In this document: positions 5,823 through 12,827 of the stretch, in pieces
Layout of the letters: the number at the start of each line of letters is the position of its first letter
Position numbering within the stretch: position 1 is the first letter of the stretch
Origin: Candidatus Roizmanbacteria bacterium
GTDB taxonomy: Bacteria; Patescibacteriota; Microgenomatia; UBA1406; GWC2-37-13
Direction of reading: 5' to 3'
Length of the DNA: 13,243 bases
Assembly (NCBI GenBank): GCA_026395455.1
Contig: JAPLYR010000117.1
Location: forward strand, 1 to 13,243
Program-made: the position numbers and the translations under genes
Notes under the pieces: model-generated
Seen by the model: the letters and a program-made list of their open reading frames with translations, nothing else
What the model was told of the DNA's origin: nothing
Databases searched by the model: none

Positions 5823-6701
5823 TTATGTTTTAGATACTTTTTTACTGATCAGAAGTACTCCAATAAACATGGGGATAAATGAGATAAGTTGCCATGAGGT
5901 TGGAGAAGTTTTAAAAATTACCCATGCAAAAAGAAGGGTAATTAATGGACCCAATGAACTAAGCGCATTTGCTTTTGTAACTGGGATTCTATGAATTCCC
6001 TCTACCCATAACATGGTTGATAGACCTAAAATAAAAATGCCATTTGCTATTAAATAAGGGAGTGAATGAATAACTTGAGGAAGTGGTGAAGCAGTATGAA
6101 ATAAAATGGAGATAATATATATTGAGCATGATCCCACAAATCCGCGTACAAACATTATTGTTTCTGTGTTTACGAGTTTTCTCGCCTTTTGAACAAATAA
6201 ATTGCCAAACGGGACAATTGCTGCACCCAAAAGAATCAATAAATCTCCTATGTGAAAATGTGTCATTGATGGAATGAGTACTATAACAGCGCCTACCAAT
6301 ATAAAAGCAGCTCCATAGATATGTACTTTAGGAATATATTCTTTTTTCCATACGTGAAAAAGCAAAAAACTAAAAAAAGCCTCTGAAAGTGCAAGAATGC
6401 TCACATTTCCTGCACTCGAATATCTTAAACTCAAAAAATATAAAAGATAATAAATAATGCCTACAAAAAAAGTTGAATACAACGTGTAACGAAGGGCTTG
6501 TATATTAAGAACTTCTCTCCAACGATGGTGAATGGTGAGAATAACAGCAAAAAAAAGAGCAGAGAATAGTGAACTCACTGCCAGCGATGAATAAGGAGAA
6601 ACTGAAGAATAGGAGAGTTGAGCGATTATAGGAAATATACTCCAAAGAAGTATTCCAGAAATAAGATATAACTCCCCTTGACGCTGAACAGATAGTTTCA
6701 T
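5823..6701 (-). CDS. EamA-type drug/metabolite transporter (DMT superfamily)
   Basis: This 292-residue membrane protein is built of two EamA repeats, about residues 10-140 and 150-287, with roughly ten hydrophobic helices. Typical landmarks are LYLISGILLWSIFPIIAQL at the start of repeat 1, LSLRYSSAGNVSILALSEAF near its end, and GIHRIPVTKANALSSLGPLI in repeat 2. EamA proteins export or exchange small metabolites such as amino acids, but the substrate cannot be read from the sequence. The length is normal and nothing is truncated. The ATG at 6701 lies 18 bases downstream of the stop codon of the DUF805 gene on the same strand, so the two probably share a transcript. No good Shine-Dalgarno sequence is present in the gap. 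Confidence 0.88.
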   Translation of the reverse strand: MKLSVQRQGELYLISGILLWSIFPIIAQLSYSSVSPYSSLAVSSLFSALFFAVILTIHHRWREVLNIQALRYTLYSTFFVGIIYYLLYFLSLRYSSAGNVSILALSEAFFSFLLFHVWKKEYIPKVHIYGAAFILVGAVIVLIPSMTHFHIGDLLILLGAAIVPFGNLFVQKARKLVNTETIMFVRGFVGSCSIYIISILFHTASPLPQVIHSLPYLIANGIFILGLSTMLWVEGIHRIPVTKANALSSLGPLITLLFAWVIFKTSPTSWQLISFIPMFIGVLLISKKVSKT

Positions 6702-6719
6702 AGATATAACGATAATCCC

Positions 6720-7118
6720 TTATTTAATACCTAATAATGTTAAGAGGTTGATATTTGGACCTGGAATAGTTCCAAATTGATTGTCTTCTGGATCGCCTTT
6801 TTTGAAAATTAATTGAGATCGTGTAATCCAATCTCTTATTCCGTATCTTAAAAATACATCCCACCCTACCCCAATATCATGAGCTCTTCTCAGAGTAAAA
6901 GAAAAAATGTAAATTCCTGTAATAATATATATTACTATTGAAATAATTTCGATCAACAACCGTGACATTTTTACATGAAATAATGAGTAATAGATTGTTT
7001 CTATTCCAACCATATTTAAATATAGTACTACACACGAAATAATAATTAATCCTGTGAGATAAGTCTCTCTATTTATTCTCCCTTTATATAATCGAGTAAA
7101 AAAACTTGATGAGTTCAT
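6720..7118 (-). CDS. DUF805 family membrane protein
   Basis: This 132-residue protein has three or four hydrophobic segments and the hallmarks of DUF805 (PF05656): YKGRINRETYLTGLI near the start, SFTLRRAHDIGVGWDVFL (about 74-91) and a C-terminal FKKGDPEDNQFGTIPGPN. The Arg-Arg-x-His-Asp-x-Gly motif is the best-conserved part of the family. No member's function is well established to my knowledge. It precedes the EamA transporter gene by 18 bases and probably forms an operon with it. A TATCAT box sits 6 bases before the ATG at 7118 and overlaps one arm of an inverted repeat. Confidence 0.8.
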   Translation of the reverse strand: MNSSSFFTRLYKGRINRETYLTGLIIISCVVLYLNMVGIETIYYSLFHVKMSRLLIEIISIVIYIITGIYIFSFTLRRAHDIGVGWDVFLRYGIRDWITRSQLIFKKGDPEDNQFGTIPGPNINLLTLLGIK

Positions 7119-7124
7119 TTCATA

Positions 7125-7160
7125 ATGATATCAGAAAGGTATTTTTATTTTGTCTGATAT
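7125..7160. promoter_or_regulatory. Promoter region of the DUF805-EamA unit with an 8-bp inverted repeat
   Basis: TATCAT (minus strand, 7130-7125) is followed by exactly 6 bases and the ATG at 7118. ATATCAGA (7128-7135) and TCTGATAT (7153-7160) form a perfect 8-bp inverted repeat with 17 bases between the arms; one arm overlaps the -10 box and the other covers the -35 region. This is the layout of a two-half-site operator, though a regulator is not known. Confidence 0.4.
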
Positions 7161-7232
7161 ACAGATATTTCGATATGTAAGTAGTGTGTAAAAAGATCGC
7201 TCCCATAGTCTATCTATAAATAGTATTCACTT

Positions 7233-7257
7233 GCATTTATCGAAATGCTTGTATAAA
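7233..7257 (+). promoter_or_regulatory. Promoter of the phosphoribosyltransferase gene, with inverted repeat
   Basis: TATAAA at 7252-7257 lies 8 bases before the GTG at 7266. Just upstream, GCATTT (7233-7238) and AAATGC (7243-7248) form a 6-4-6 inverted repeat in the spacer region. TTGCAT at 7231-7236 is a possible -35 box, although its spacing of 15 is short. Confidence 0.4.
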
Positions 7258-7265
7258 CTCTTCCC

Positions 7266-7898
7266 GTGGCAGCATCAAGATACGAAACGCGTGATCTCAC
7301 CCAACTTCCCATTGAAGCACTCCAACCAGGAGAGGTGGTTCTTAATGCTGAGCAAATTCAAAATAGAGTAAACGAACTCGCAGAAGAAATAGCTGAAACA
7401 TATAGAGATCAAAAACTTATACTTGTTGGATTATTAAAAGGTGCAGATGTGTTTATGGTTCATATGATGGAGGCACTGTATAAGGCGGGGTTTACTAACT
7501 TTGAAACGGAATATATGCAGGTAAAAACTCGTGATAATCAATTAGAATCAAGCGGAAAAATTGATATTATCAAAGACATTCCACCAGAAAAACTTATAAA
7601 TAAAAACGTGTTGTTGGTTGATGATATTGCTGACAGCCTTACAACATTTGTTGGTGTTGCAGAACACTTTCAACCCTATGGGCTTACTTCATTTAGAACA
7701 CTTTCCCTTTTAGAAAAGCCATCGAGACATAGACCAGAACTACGGGGATTCCCACTAGATTTTGTTGGATTTAAAATACCAGATGTATGGGTTGAAGGAT
7801 ACGGGCTCGATTCTTTTGAGTATGGAAGAGGAAATCCAGATATTGTAAAAGGTCCAACACCTGGCGCCCTTGCCTTCAAAGCAGCTCAACAAAAATAG
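7266..7898 (+). CDS. hpt: Hypoxanthine(-guanine) phosphoribosyltransferase
   Basis: This purine-salvage enzyme joins hypoxanthine or guanine with PRPP to give IMP or GMP in the cytoplasm. Key family segments are present in order: LILVGLLKGADVFMVHM (the Leu-Lys-Gly loop, about residues 51-67), the PRPP-binding VLLVDDIADSLTT (about 115-127; the usual form is LLVEDIIDTGLT), and PDVWVEGYGLDSFEYGRGNPDI near 172-193, matching the family's base-binding VGYGLDYAEKYRNLPYI region. At 210 residues it is slightly longer than typical (about 180) because of an N-terminal extension of about 20 residues. The change of Thr-Gly to Ser-Leu in the PRPP loop is a small oddity. The start is a GTG without a Shine-Dalgarno sequence, 8 bases after a TATAAA box. 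For a genome of this type, purine salvage would be an expected dependency. Confidence 0.85.
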   Translation: MAASRYETRDLTQLPIEALQPGEVVLNAEQIQNRVNELAEEIAETYRDQKLILVGLLKGADVFMVHMMEALYKAGFTNFETEYMQVKTRDNQLESSGKIDIIKDIPPEKLINKNVLLVDDIADSLTTFVGVAEHFQPYGLTSFRTLSLLEKPSRHRPELRGFPLDFVGFKIPDVWVEGYGLDSFEYGRGNPDIVKGPTPGALAFKAAQQK

Positions 7899-7900
7899 AG

Positions 7901-7923
7901 ATGAGAATGCGTTTGAATCTCAT
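7901..7923. terminator. Weak stem-loop between two convergent genes
   Basis: ATGAGA (7901-7906) and TCTCAT (7918-7923) can pair around an 11-base loop in the 57-base gap between the converging hpt and GNAT genes. The stem is short and no T-run follows directly, so a terminator role is only a possibility. Confidence 0.2.
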
Positions 7924-7955
7924 ATTTATCTGCTTTGAACATTTTTCACACAACT

Positions 7956-8444
7956 TTAGACAAGTTTCTCCATAACTACGCAAGTCATATGAACAGATGC
8001 AATTTCGAAAGTTTTTTTACCAATTCTTTGGAAACCCTGTTTCTGATAAAAAGTAAGTGCTCTTTCATTCTGTTTTTCTACCTCTAATTCAATTTTTAAA
8101 GCTTTGGGAAATGTCTTTATAACTTCTTCTATCAATTTTGATCCAATCCCGCGTCGTTGATATTCAGGAATAATATGCAATCTTTGGATATTGATTACCT
8201 TCCCTCCTTGGGTTAAAGTTGCGTTACACATCCCCACAATTTTATTACCATCTTTAGCAACACTAAAAAATAATGAGGGATTCTTGATTTGTTTTGTGAG
8301 GAGGACAACTGAATGCCACCTTGAAGTTATCAGTTCGATTGCTTCGGGGGAATATATGTTTGAATACGTGGCAGTCCACGTATTAAAAAGTAATTTTTTT
8401 ATCTCATAAACATCTTCGACTTTCGCTCTATGAATGGTAATCAC
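7956..8444 (-). CDS. GNAT family N-acetyltransferase
   Basis: This 162-residue enzyme transfers an acetyl group from acetyl-CoA to an amine on an unknown acceptor. The acetyl-CoA binding motif A is clear: IQRLHIIPEYQRRGIGSKLI (about residues 89-108), where Q-R-R-G-I-G matches the family's R/Q-x-x-G-x-G/A. Motif B follows with LEVEKQNERALTFYQKQGF (about 120-138), where NERALTFYQKQGF is the usual Asn-x2-Ala-x3-Tyr-x3-Gly-Phe pattern. The N-terminal IHRAKVEDVYEIKKLL is also standard. Similarity to the stand-alone RimI/YhdJ kind of acetyltransferase does not give a substrate. The start codon is GTG at 8444, supported by a TATACT box 6 bases upstream; no Shine-Dalgarno sequence is present. The tRNA-Ser gene lies just upstream on the same strand. 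Confidence 0.88.
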   Translation of the reverse strand: MITIHRAKVEDVYEIKKLLFNTWTATYSNIYSPEAIELITSRWHSVVLLTKQIKNPSLFFSVAKDGNKIVGMCNATLTQGGKVINIQRLHIIPEYQRRGIGSKLIEEVIKTFPKALKIELEVEKQNERALTFYQKQGFQRIGKKTFEIASVHMTCVVMEKLV

Positions 8445-8450
8445 TCAAAA

Positions 8451-8456
8451 AGTATA
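8451..8456 (-). promoter_or_regulatory. -10 box (TATACT) of the GNAT gene
   Basis: TATACT on the minus strand is followed by exactly 6 bases and then the GTG at 8444. It begins 22 bases downstream of the 3' end of the tRNA gene, so the GNAT gene need not be read from the tRNA promoter. Confidence 0.5.
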
Positions 8457-8477
8457 TCAAAAACTCAAAAGCCTAGG

Positions 8478-8564
8478 CGGAGAGGGAGGGGTTCGAACCC
8501 TCGATAACCTTGCGGCTATACAGGTTTTCGAAACCTGCGCGATCAACCACTCTGCCACCTCTCC
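8478..8564 (-). tRNA. tRNA-Ser (anticodon CGA)
   Basis: This 87-base tRNA folds as a class II cloverleaf. The acceptor stem GGAGAGG pairs perfectly with CCTCTCC, followed by discriminator G. The D arm contains GGCAGAGTGGTTGATCGC. The anticodon arm is CAGGT-TTCGAAA-ACCTG, giving anticodon CGA, which reads TCG codons. A long variable arm (GCCGCAAGGTTATC region) typical of Ser, Leu and Tyr tRNAs follows. The T arm is GAGGG-TTCGAAC-CCCTC. The 3' CCA is not encoded. The acceptor, the long variable arm and discriminator G all fit Ser. Confidence 0.97.
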
Positions 8565-8587
8565 AAAGCCTATTCTAGCCTCACTAA

Positions 8588-8593
8588 AGTATA
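8588..8593 (-). promoter_or_regulatory. Probable -10 box (TATACT) of the tRNA-Ser gene
   Basis: TATACT on the minus strand lies 23 bases before the first base of the mature tRNA, leaving room for a short 5' leader removed by RNase P. TTGGTT upstream is a possible -35 box with short spacing (14). Confidence 0.4.
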
Positions 8594-8746
8594 ACATAGG
8601 AGTTAAAAACCAAGCTCGCCAATTCCCTCTTCCATACAAGTTGACGATTAGCACTATTTTACTTACACTTAAATAAGTATTTGCTATGGAAACTAATCCC
8701 AAAAAAAGTATCTTTGAGTATATTTTGCAGATTTTTATATCTACGT

Positions 8747-8753
8747 AAGAGGA
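8747..8753 (+). promoter_or_regulatory. Shine-Dalgarno sequence (AAGAGGA) of the hexapeptide-repeat gene
   Basis: AAGAGGA ends 9 bases before the ATG at 8763. It is the only convincing ribosome-binding site I find in front of any gene in the window. A promoter TTGAGT, 16 bases, TATATC lies just upstream and would leave a normal leader. Confidence 0.55.
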
Positions 8754-8762
8754 AGAGTTCAA

Positions 8763-9377
8763 ATGCTTACCGATTCAATTGACAAATCTCTTGTTGTTTT
8801 AGCACAAAAGAAAATACATTTAAACGTGAAAGTTAATCAAAATATTCCTGTAAAAATGGATTTACTTTTGAAAGATGCAATTGATGTATACTCCATGATT
8901 CCAAGCTCTGTACGGATAAAAGACAGTGTACCAGTTAATGCAGTTGTCCCGATTGATACTGACATTCCCATCAATCAGACAATAGCCATCGATCAAACGG
9001 TCCCTATTGACCAAACCGTCACTACTTCAACAAATATTCCTATGATTGGACCCATTAATGTGTCATTGCCAATTAAAGCAAACATTCCTCTCAAACTCGA
9101 TGTACCCATAAATACAACTGTCCATGTTAAAAAAGATATTCCAGTAAATGTTGTCGTCCCTATCGATAAAGATTTTAAAATCGATAAAAATAGCATTTAT
9201 ATAGACCCTCAAAAAACAATTAAAATTAATAAAGAAATTCCTGTTTCTATTACGGTTCCTGTCAGTCTTACTCCACAAGAACTGGACTTAAAAACACAAA
9301 TCCTTGCATTTCATGAAATAGCAAATTTATTGCGTGTTTCTGTGCTTATTATCCCCCAAGATCTTCACTTAGATTAA
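8763..9377 (+). CDS. Hexapeptide-repeat protein ([IV]-P-[IV]-[ND]-x-x), function unknown
   Basis: This 204-residue protein has no signal peptide and no clear membrane helix. Its middle is a tandem six-residue repeat of the form Ile/Val-Pro-Ile/Val-Asn/Asp-x-x. Units start at residues 56, 62, 68, 74, 80, 86 and 92 (for example VPVNAV, VPIDTD, IPINQT, VPIDQT). After a 4-residue insertion a second set starts at 102, 108, 114, 120, 126, 132 and 138 (LPIKAN, IPLKLD, VPINTT, IPVNVV, VPIDKD). Two more Ile/Val-Pro units stand at 159 and 165. The alternation suggests repeated short beta strands ended by Pro. It is not the left-handed beta-helix hexapeptide, which has a different pattern. Uniquely in this window, an AAGAGGA Shine-Dalgarno sequence (8747-8753) precedes the ATG by 9 bases. 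The ABC-F gene follows closely and may be co-transcribed. Confidence 0.8.
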   Translation: MLTDSIDKSLVVLAQKKIHLNVKVNQNIPVKMDLLLKDAIDVYSMIPSSVRIKDSVPVNAVVPIDTDIPINQTIAIDQTVPIDQTVTTSTNIPMIGPINVSLPIKANIPLKLDVPINTTVHVKKDIPVNVVVPIDKDFKIDKNSIYIDPQKTIKINKEIPVSITVPVSLTPQELDLKTQILAFHEIANLLRVSVLIIPQDLHLD

Positions 9378-9422
9378 TTACGTGTCTTTGTCTAGAGGCA
9401 GCAAATTGAGGCTCTTTTGTGG

Positions 9423-9428
9423 TAAAAT
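9423..9428 (+). promoter_or_regulatory. Possible -10 box (TAAAAT) of the ABC-F gene
   Basis: TAAAAT lies 7 bases before the TTG at 9436. This matches the spacing seen before other genes here and favours that start. The gene may also be read through from the hexapeptide-repeat gene. Confidence 0.3.
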
Positions 9429-9435
9429 AAGGTCT

Positions 9436-10893
9436 TTGGAAACCATAATAAAGTTCTCTCAAGTCTCCTTTGACTTCGGGCACGACAAAACCATTATCGA
9501 CGAGGTAAGCTTCTCAGTGCGTAAAGGCATGAAAGTTGCTTTAATGGGTCAAAATGGGGCTGGAAAGAGTACTCTATTTAAACTTATCACCAAAAAAATA
9601 GAGCCTACTTCAGGTGAGATCTCAATAGATAAACGACTCGTAATTGCAATAGCCCACCAAGTTATTGCGCCAGTTGACATGACGTTAACTGTAGAACAAT
9701 ATTTTCAAAAATGGCTCGGTAACGTCGAACACTATGAATTAAATAGAAAGCTTAGCAATGTCCTAGATGTAGTAAATCTCCATGCTCCGCTGGACAAAAT
9801 TATCAAGTCATTCTCTGGGGGACAACAAGCACGCCTCCTTCTCGCTTCTGCTCTTATCCAAGATCCTGATCTACTACTTCTGGATGAACCAACAAATAAC
9901 CTCGATCATAAGGGAATTGACCATCTCACAAGTTTTCTGATGAACTATCAAAAAAGTGTCATCGTTATTTCCCATGATGCAGAGTTTTTAAATGCTTTTA
10001 CAGAAGGCGTCCTGTATCTTGATAGCTTTACAAAAAAAATAGAACAGTATGCGGGTGATTATAACGATGTAGTTGAACAAATTGCAGTCCGCATTGAACG
10101 CGAACACAGACAAAATGCCCAGATGGAACGAGGAATCCAGGAAAATAAAGATCGTTCGAACTTTTTTGCACATAAAGGTGGAAAAATGAGACTTGTTGCA
10201 AAAAAGATGAGAGAAAAAGCAGAAAAAATGGAAAGTGAAAAAGTTGCAGTAAGACGAGAAGACAAAACAATTCGACCTTTTATTATTCCAGTTCAAGAGG
10301 GGCTGGTGAATGAAGATATGAAGATATCCTCATTCACTATCATGAAGAATCATAAAGAAGTCACAAAACCTGCTCGAGTATTCCTCGTAAAAGGAAAACA
10401 TTTACTTATTAAAGGTCCAAATGGTATCGGAAAAAGCACACTCATTGAAAGTCTTGCAAGAGGAACTGCACAGGGAGTCGCTATGACTCCAGGGATTCGT
10501 ATTGGCTATTATAGACAAGATTTTTCTACACTAGACTTCAATGACACAGTATACGAGTCTTTTACAAAGGCAGTTAAGCTGGCAAGCGGCGTTATTTATG
10601 AACAACAGATTCGTTCCGTTGCTGCAGGATTTCTCATCACAAATGAACATGTTCATTCCAAAATTGGCACATTGTCTGAGGGCCAAAAAGGACTAGTAGC
10701 GTTTGCGCAATTGGTTCTTCAAAAGCCTGGACTCCTTATTCTTGATGAACCAACTAATCACATCAACTTCCGTCACCTTCCCCGAATCGCAGAAGCGCTC
10801 AGTAATTATCAGGGTATGATGATTCTTGTTTCCCACGTGCCTGAATTTGTCTCACAAATTCGAATTGATGAAGTGCTTGATCTAGAAAAGTAA
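9436..10893 (+). CDS. ABC-F family ATPase (ribosome-associated type)
   Basis: This soluble protein has two ABC ATPase domains and no membrane part. ABC-F members act on the ribosome in translation or antibiotic protection. Numbered from a possible GTG at 9382 (503 residues): Walker A GQNGAGKST is at 56-64, the signature FSGGQQARLL at 144-153 and Walker B LLLLDEPTNNLD at 164-175, with switch His 198. A charged linker of about 230-295 fits the ribosome-contacting ABC-F linker. The second set is GPNGIGKST (345-353), LSEGQKG (431-437), LLILDEPTNH (451-460) and H485. The second signature reads SEGQ instead of SGGQ. I prefer a TTG start at 9436 (485 residues), which gives the usual short lead (ETIIKFSQVSF) and lies 7 bases after a TAAAAT box; the 18 extra codons look non-coding (two AGG codons). 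The subfamily (Uup, EttA, YkpA and so on) cannot be fixed. Confidence 0.9.
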   Translation: METIIKFSQVSFDFGHDKTIIDEVSFSVRKGMKVALMGQNGAGKSTLFKLITKKIEPTSGEISIDKRLVIAIAHQVIAPVDMTLTVEQYFQKWLGNVEHYELNRKLSNVLDVVNLHAPLDKIIKSFSGGQQARLLLASALIQDPDLLLLDEPTNNLDHKGIDHLTSFLMNYQKSVIVISHDAEFLNAFTEGVLYLDSFTKKIEQYAGDYNDVVEQIAVRIEREHRQNAQMERGIQENKDRSNFFAHKGGKMRLVAKKMREKAEKMESEKVAVRREDKTIRPFIIPVQEGLVNEDMKISSFTIMKNHKEVTKPARVFLVKGKHLLIKGPNGIGKSTLIESLARGTAQGVAMTPGIRIGYYRQDFSTLDFNDTVYESFTKAVKLASGVIYEQQIRSVAAGFLITNEHVHSKIGTLSEGQKGLVAFAQLVLQKPGLLILDEPTNHINFRHLPRIAEALSNYQGMMILVSHVPEFVSQIRIDEVLDLEK

Positions 10894-11079
10894 AATGCTC
10901 TCCACTTTTGCAAAAACTATGATATAATTAATACTAGATTGAGTAATGGAGTAATAAACCTGCTTGAATTTTAGTTCGATTGAGTAAAACTTCTTTTTTT
11001 AAAGACAGCACCACAAAAAAATAGTTGTATGATAGTAATCACGTTTTAGACAAGACTTAAAAAAATTCTGGCAGATTTA
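10894..11079. other. 186-base gap between convergent genes, with an orphan TATAAT and a 10-bp direct repeat
   Basis: The gap holds no convincing gene. A perfect TATAAT (10923-10928, plus strand) is not followed by a start codon of a real reading frame. GATTGAGTAA occurs twice, at 10937-10946 and 10978-10987, 41 bases apart. No terminator hairpin is evident. Confidence 0.35.
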
Positions 11080-11397
11080 TTATTCTCCCACTTTTTTCAT
11101 TGCATCAGCATATTCTTCATCCGTCGCTTCATCCCCCAGTAGACATTTATCATTTCTTGTTTTCCAATAGGGTAAAGACTTCATATTTCTTCTGGTAATT
11201 CTCTCAGCAAGATCAAGGGGTGTTCCTTCAACGGTATGCATAAAAAAGGAAACGCCACCGGCAAATATTTGATCAGAATTCTTTACTGTCCCATCTATAT
11301 TCACACAGTATCGGCAAAATGATCCACTGGTGTTTACGACACCAATATCTTCCTTCTTTTCTAGTGGCATGCCACATGTGCTACAAAAAGTAGTCAT
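11080..11397 (-). CDS. Small zinc-ribbon protein (PF12674-like)
   Basis: This 105-residue cytoplasmic protein begins with a zinc ribbon: FCSTCGMPLEKKEDIG (C5, C8), then SFCRYCVNIDG (C28, C31). The four Cys residues would hold one zinc. The pattern Cys-x-x-Cys-Gly-Met-Pro-Leu, followed by a second pair about 20 residues on, matches the putative zinc-ribbon family PF12674 as I remember it. The rest has an RRNMKSLPYWKTRND segment and an acidic, helical end. The function is unknown; partners may be nucleic acid or protein. The ATG at 11397 is preceded by an AT-only stretch without a clear -10 box or a Shine-Dalgarno sequence. It converges on the ABC-F gene and diverges from the MFS gene. Confidence 0.8.
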   Translation of the reverse strand: MTTFCSTCGMPLEKKEDIGVVNTSGSFCRYCVNIDGTVKNSDQIFAGGVSFFMHTVEGTPLDLAERITRRNMKSLPYWKTRNDKCLLGDEATDEEYADAMKKVGE

Positions 11398-11486
11398 ATA
11401 TTTTATTAAATTAAATTAATATTATGGTTTTAATATACCATATGGAATATGTATTTGACCTCCAGTTTTTGTGCCTATTTTTTTGA

Positions 11487-11492
11487 TATAAT
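11487..11492 (+). promoter_or_regulatory. -10 box (TATAAT) of the MFS gene
   Basis: A perfect TATAAT is followed by exactly 6 bases and then the ATG at 11499. TTGACC at 11455-11460 is too far upstream (26 bases) to act as its -35 box. Confidence 0.55.
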
Positions 11493-11498
11493 CAAAGA

Positions 11499-12827
11499 AT
11501 GTCCCAAGTAAATGAGTCAGAGGAAGATCAGTATATCGTGAATGAAAGTTCAGAGATTAATGTTGGAGAAACCGTTGGCTGGACTAATAAAATTCTTTCC
11601 TCCCTCCCCGCTTTTAAGAGCAAAAACTACCAATTATATTTTATTGGACAACTCATCTCCACAATAGGCTCTTGGTTGCAGATTGTGGCAGAAGGATGGC
11701 TTATTTTTCAGCTTTCTCGCTCAGCATATTATGTGGGGTTAAGCGCCGCCGCTTCTACCCTTCCCGCACTTTTTCTCTCACTTATTGGGGGTGTTATTGT
11801 AGATAGGTTTCCGAAGAAAAAGGTTATTATGGTAACTCAAACCTGTTCAATGATTTTGGCATTCATTTTGGGAATATTAACAGTTACCAATCTGATAACT
11901 GTATGGCAGATAATATTGTTAGCATTCCTTCTTGGAATCGTACAGGCAATTGATATTCCTGCCCGTCAAGCATATGTCTCAGAACTTGTTGATGATAAAA
12001 AACTCCTTTCTTCTGCAATCGCCTTAAATTCTACTATTTATAATAGTGCACGAGTCGTTGGACCTACAGTAGCTGGACTATTAATTGCAAGTTTTGGATT
12101 GGGAATGGCATTTCTATTGAACGGATTTAGTTATATTGCTGTGATTATTGCCTTATTTTTTATTAAAACAAGGGTTGTCCCACTCAAAATCCATGCAAGC
12201 CCATTGAAGGCAATTCAAGAAGGACTTCATTACGCATTTTCTCATCCAACTATAAAGACACTCCTTATGTCGACGGTTATGATCTCTATATTTGGTTGGT
12301 CATATTCAACTCTAATGCCTGTTATCGCGCATGATATTTTTAATCTGAATGCCTCTGGATTGGGATATTTATATGCGGCAACTGGGATTGGCGCATTATG
12401 TGCAACGGTCATAATATCAGCCTATTCACATAAGATCAGCCCTTATATATTTATCATTGGGGGAAATATTTTGTTTGCAGTAATGCTTATTTTATTTACC
12501 TTTACGAGAAATGTAGCTATCGCATATTTCTTCCTTTTTATAATTGGTTTTAGTTTAGTTGGTATGTTTGCAATGATAAACACCACCATTCAGCATGCTG
12601 TTTCCGACAACATGAGAGGAAGAGTTATGAGTATCTATACGCTTTCTTATCTTGGATTTGCACCAATTGGCAATTTTGAAATAGGATATGTAGCAGAAAA
12701 ATGGGGACCAGGCTTTGCTATACGTATCAGCGCATTTATTGTTTTATTTTTTGGATTATATTTTTTCAAAAACTTAAAACAAGTAAAGATAGCTCAAGTA
12801 AAATACAATGAAAAACATTTAGTATAA
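11499..12827 (+). CDS. MFS transporter, MFS_3 (EntS-like) exporter type
   Basis: This 442-residue membrane protein with about 12 hydrophobic helices belongs to the major facilitator superfamily. The first 40 residues are a soluble acidic tail. Helix 1 begins at SKNYQLYFIGQLISTIGSWLQ, which with the following AEGWLIFQLSRSAYYVGL is characteristic of the MFS_3 group that includes the enterobactin exporter EntS. The loop between helices 2 and 3 carries the MFS motif A as GGVIVDRFPKKKV (97-109). A second-half equivalent, NMRGRVMSIY, stands before a late helix. Drug or siderophore-like compounds are typical substrates of this group, but none is indicated here. TATAAT 6 bases before the ATG suggests a leaderless mRNA. 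The stop codon overlaps the promoter of the next gene. Confidence 0.9.
   Translation: MSQVNESEEDQYIVNESSEINVGETVGWTNKILSSLPAFKSKNYQLYFIGQLISTIGSWLQIVAEGWLIFQLSRSAYYVGLSAAASTLPALFLSLIGGVIVDRFPKKKVIMVTQTCSMILAFILGILTVTNLITVWQIILLAFLLGIVQAIDIPARQAYVSELVDDKKLLSSAIALNSTIYNSARVVGPTVAGLLIASFGLGMAFLLNGFSYIAVIIALFFIKTRVVPLKIHASPLKAIQEGLHYAFSHPTIKTLLMSTVMISIFGWSYSTLMPVIAHDIFNLNASGLGYLYAATGIGALCATVIISAYSHKISPYIFIIGGNILFAVMLILFTFTRNVAIAYFFLFIIGFSLVGMFAMINTTIQHAVSDNMRGRVMSIYTLSYLGFAPIGNFEIGYVAEKWGPGFAIRISAFIVLFFGLYFFKNLKQVKIAQVKYNEKHLV

Noticed and set aside
8471..8478. GCCTAGGC palindrome just after the tRNA 3' end as a terminator
   Set aside because: A self-complementary 8-mer cannot form a hairpin with a proper loop; the nearby T-runs are interrupted.
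8434..8676. Open frame of 80 codons on the plus strand over the tRNA gene
   Set aside because: It is the opposite-strand shadow of the tRNA and has no start signal; the product has no recognisable features.
8457..8762. Open frame of 101 codons on the minus strand across the tRNA region
   Set aside because: It runs through the tRNA-Ser gene and its promoter; the translated part over the tRNA is not protein-like.
9988..10296. Several minus-strand open frames opposite the ABC-F gene
   Set aside because: They are Phe/Cys/Ser-rich reverse readings of a Lys/Glu-rich coiled linker, a common artefact.
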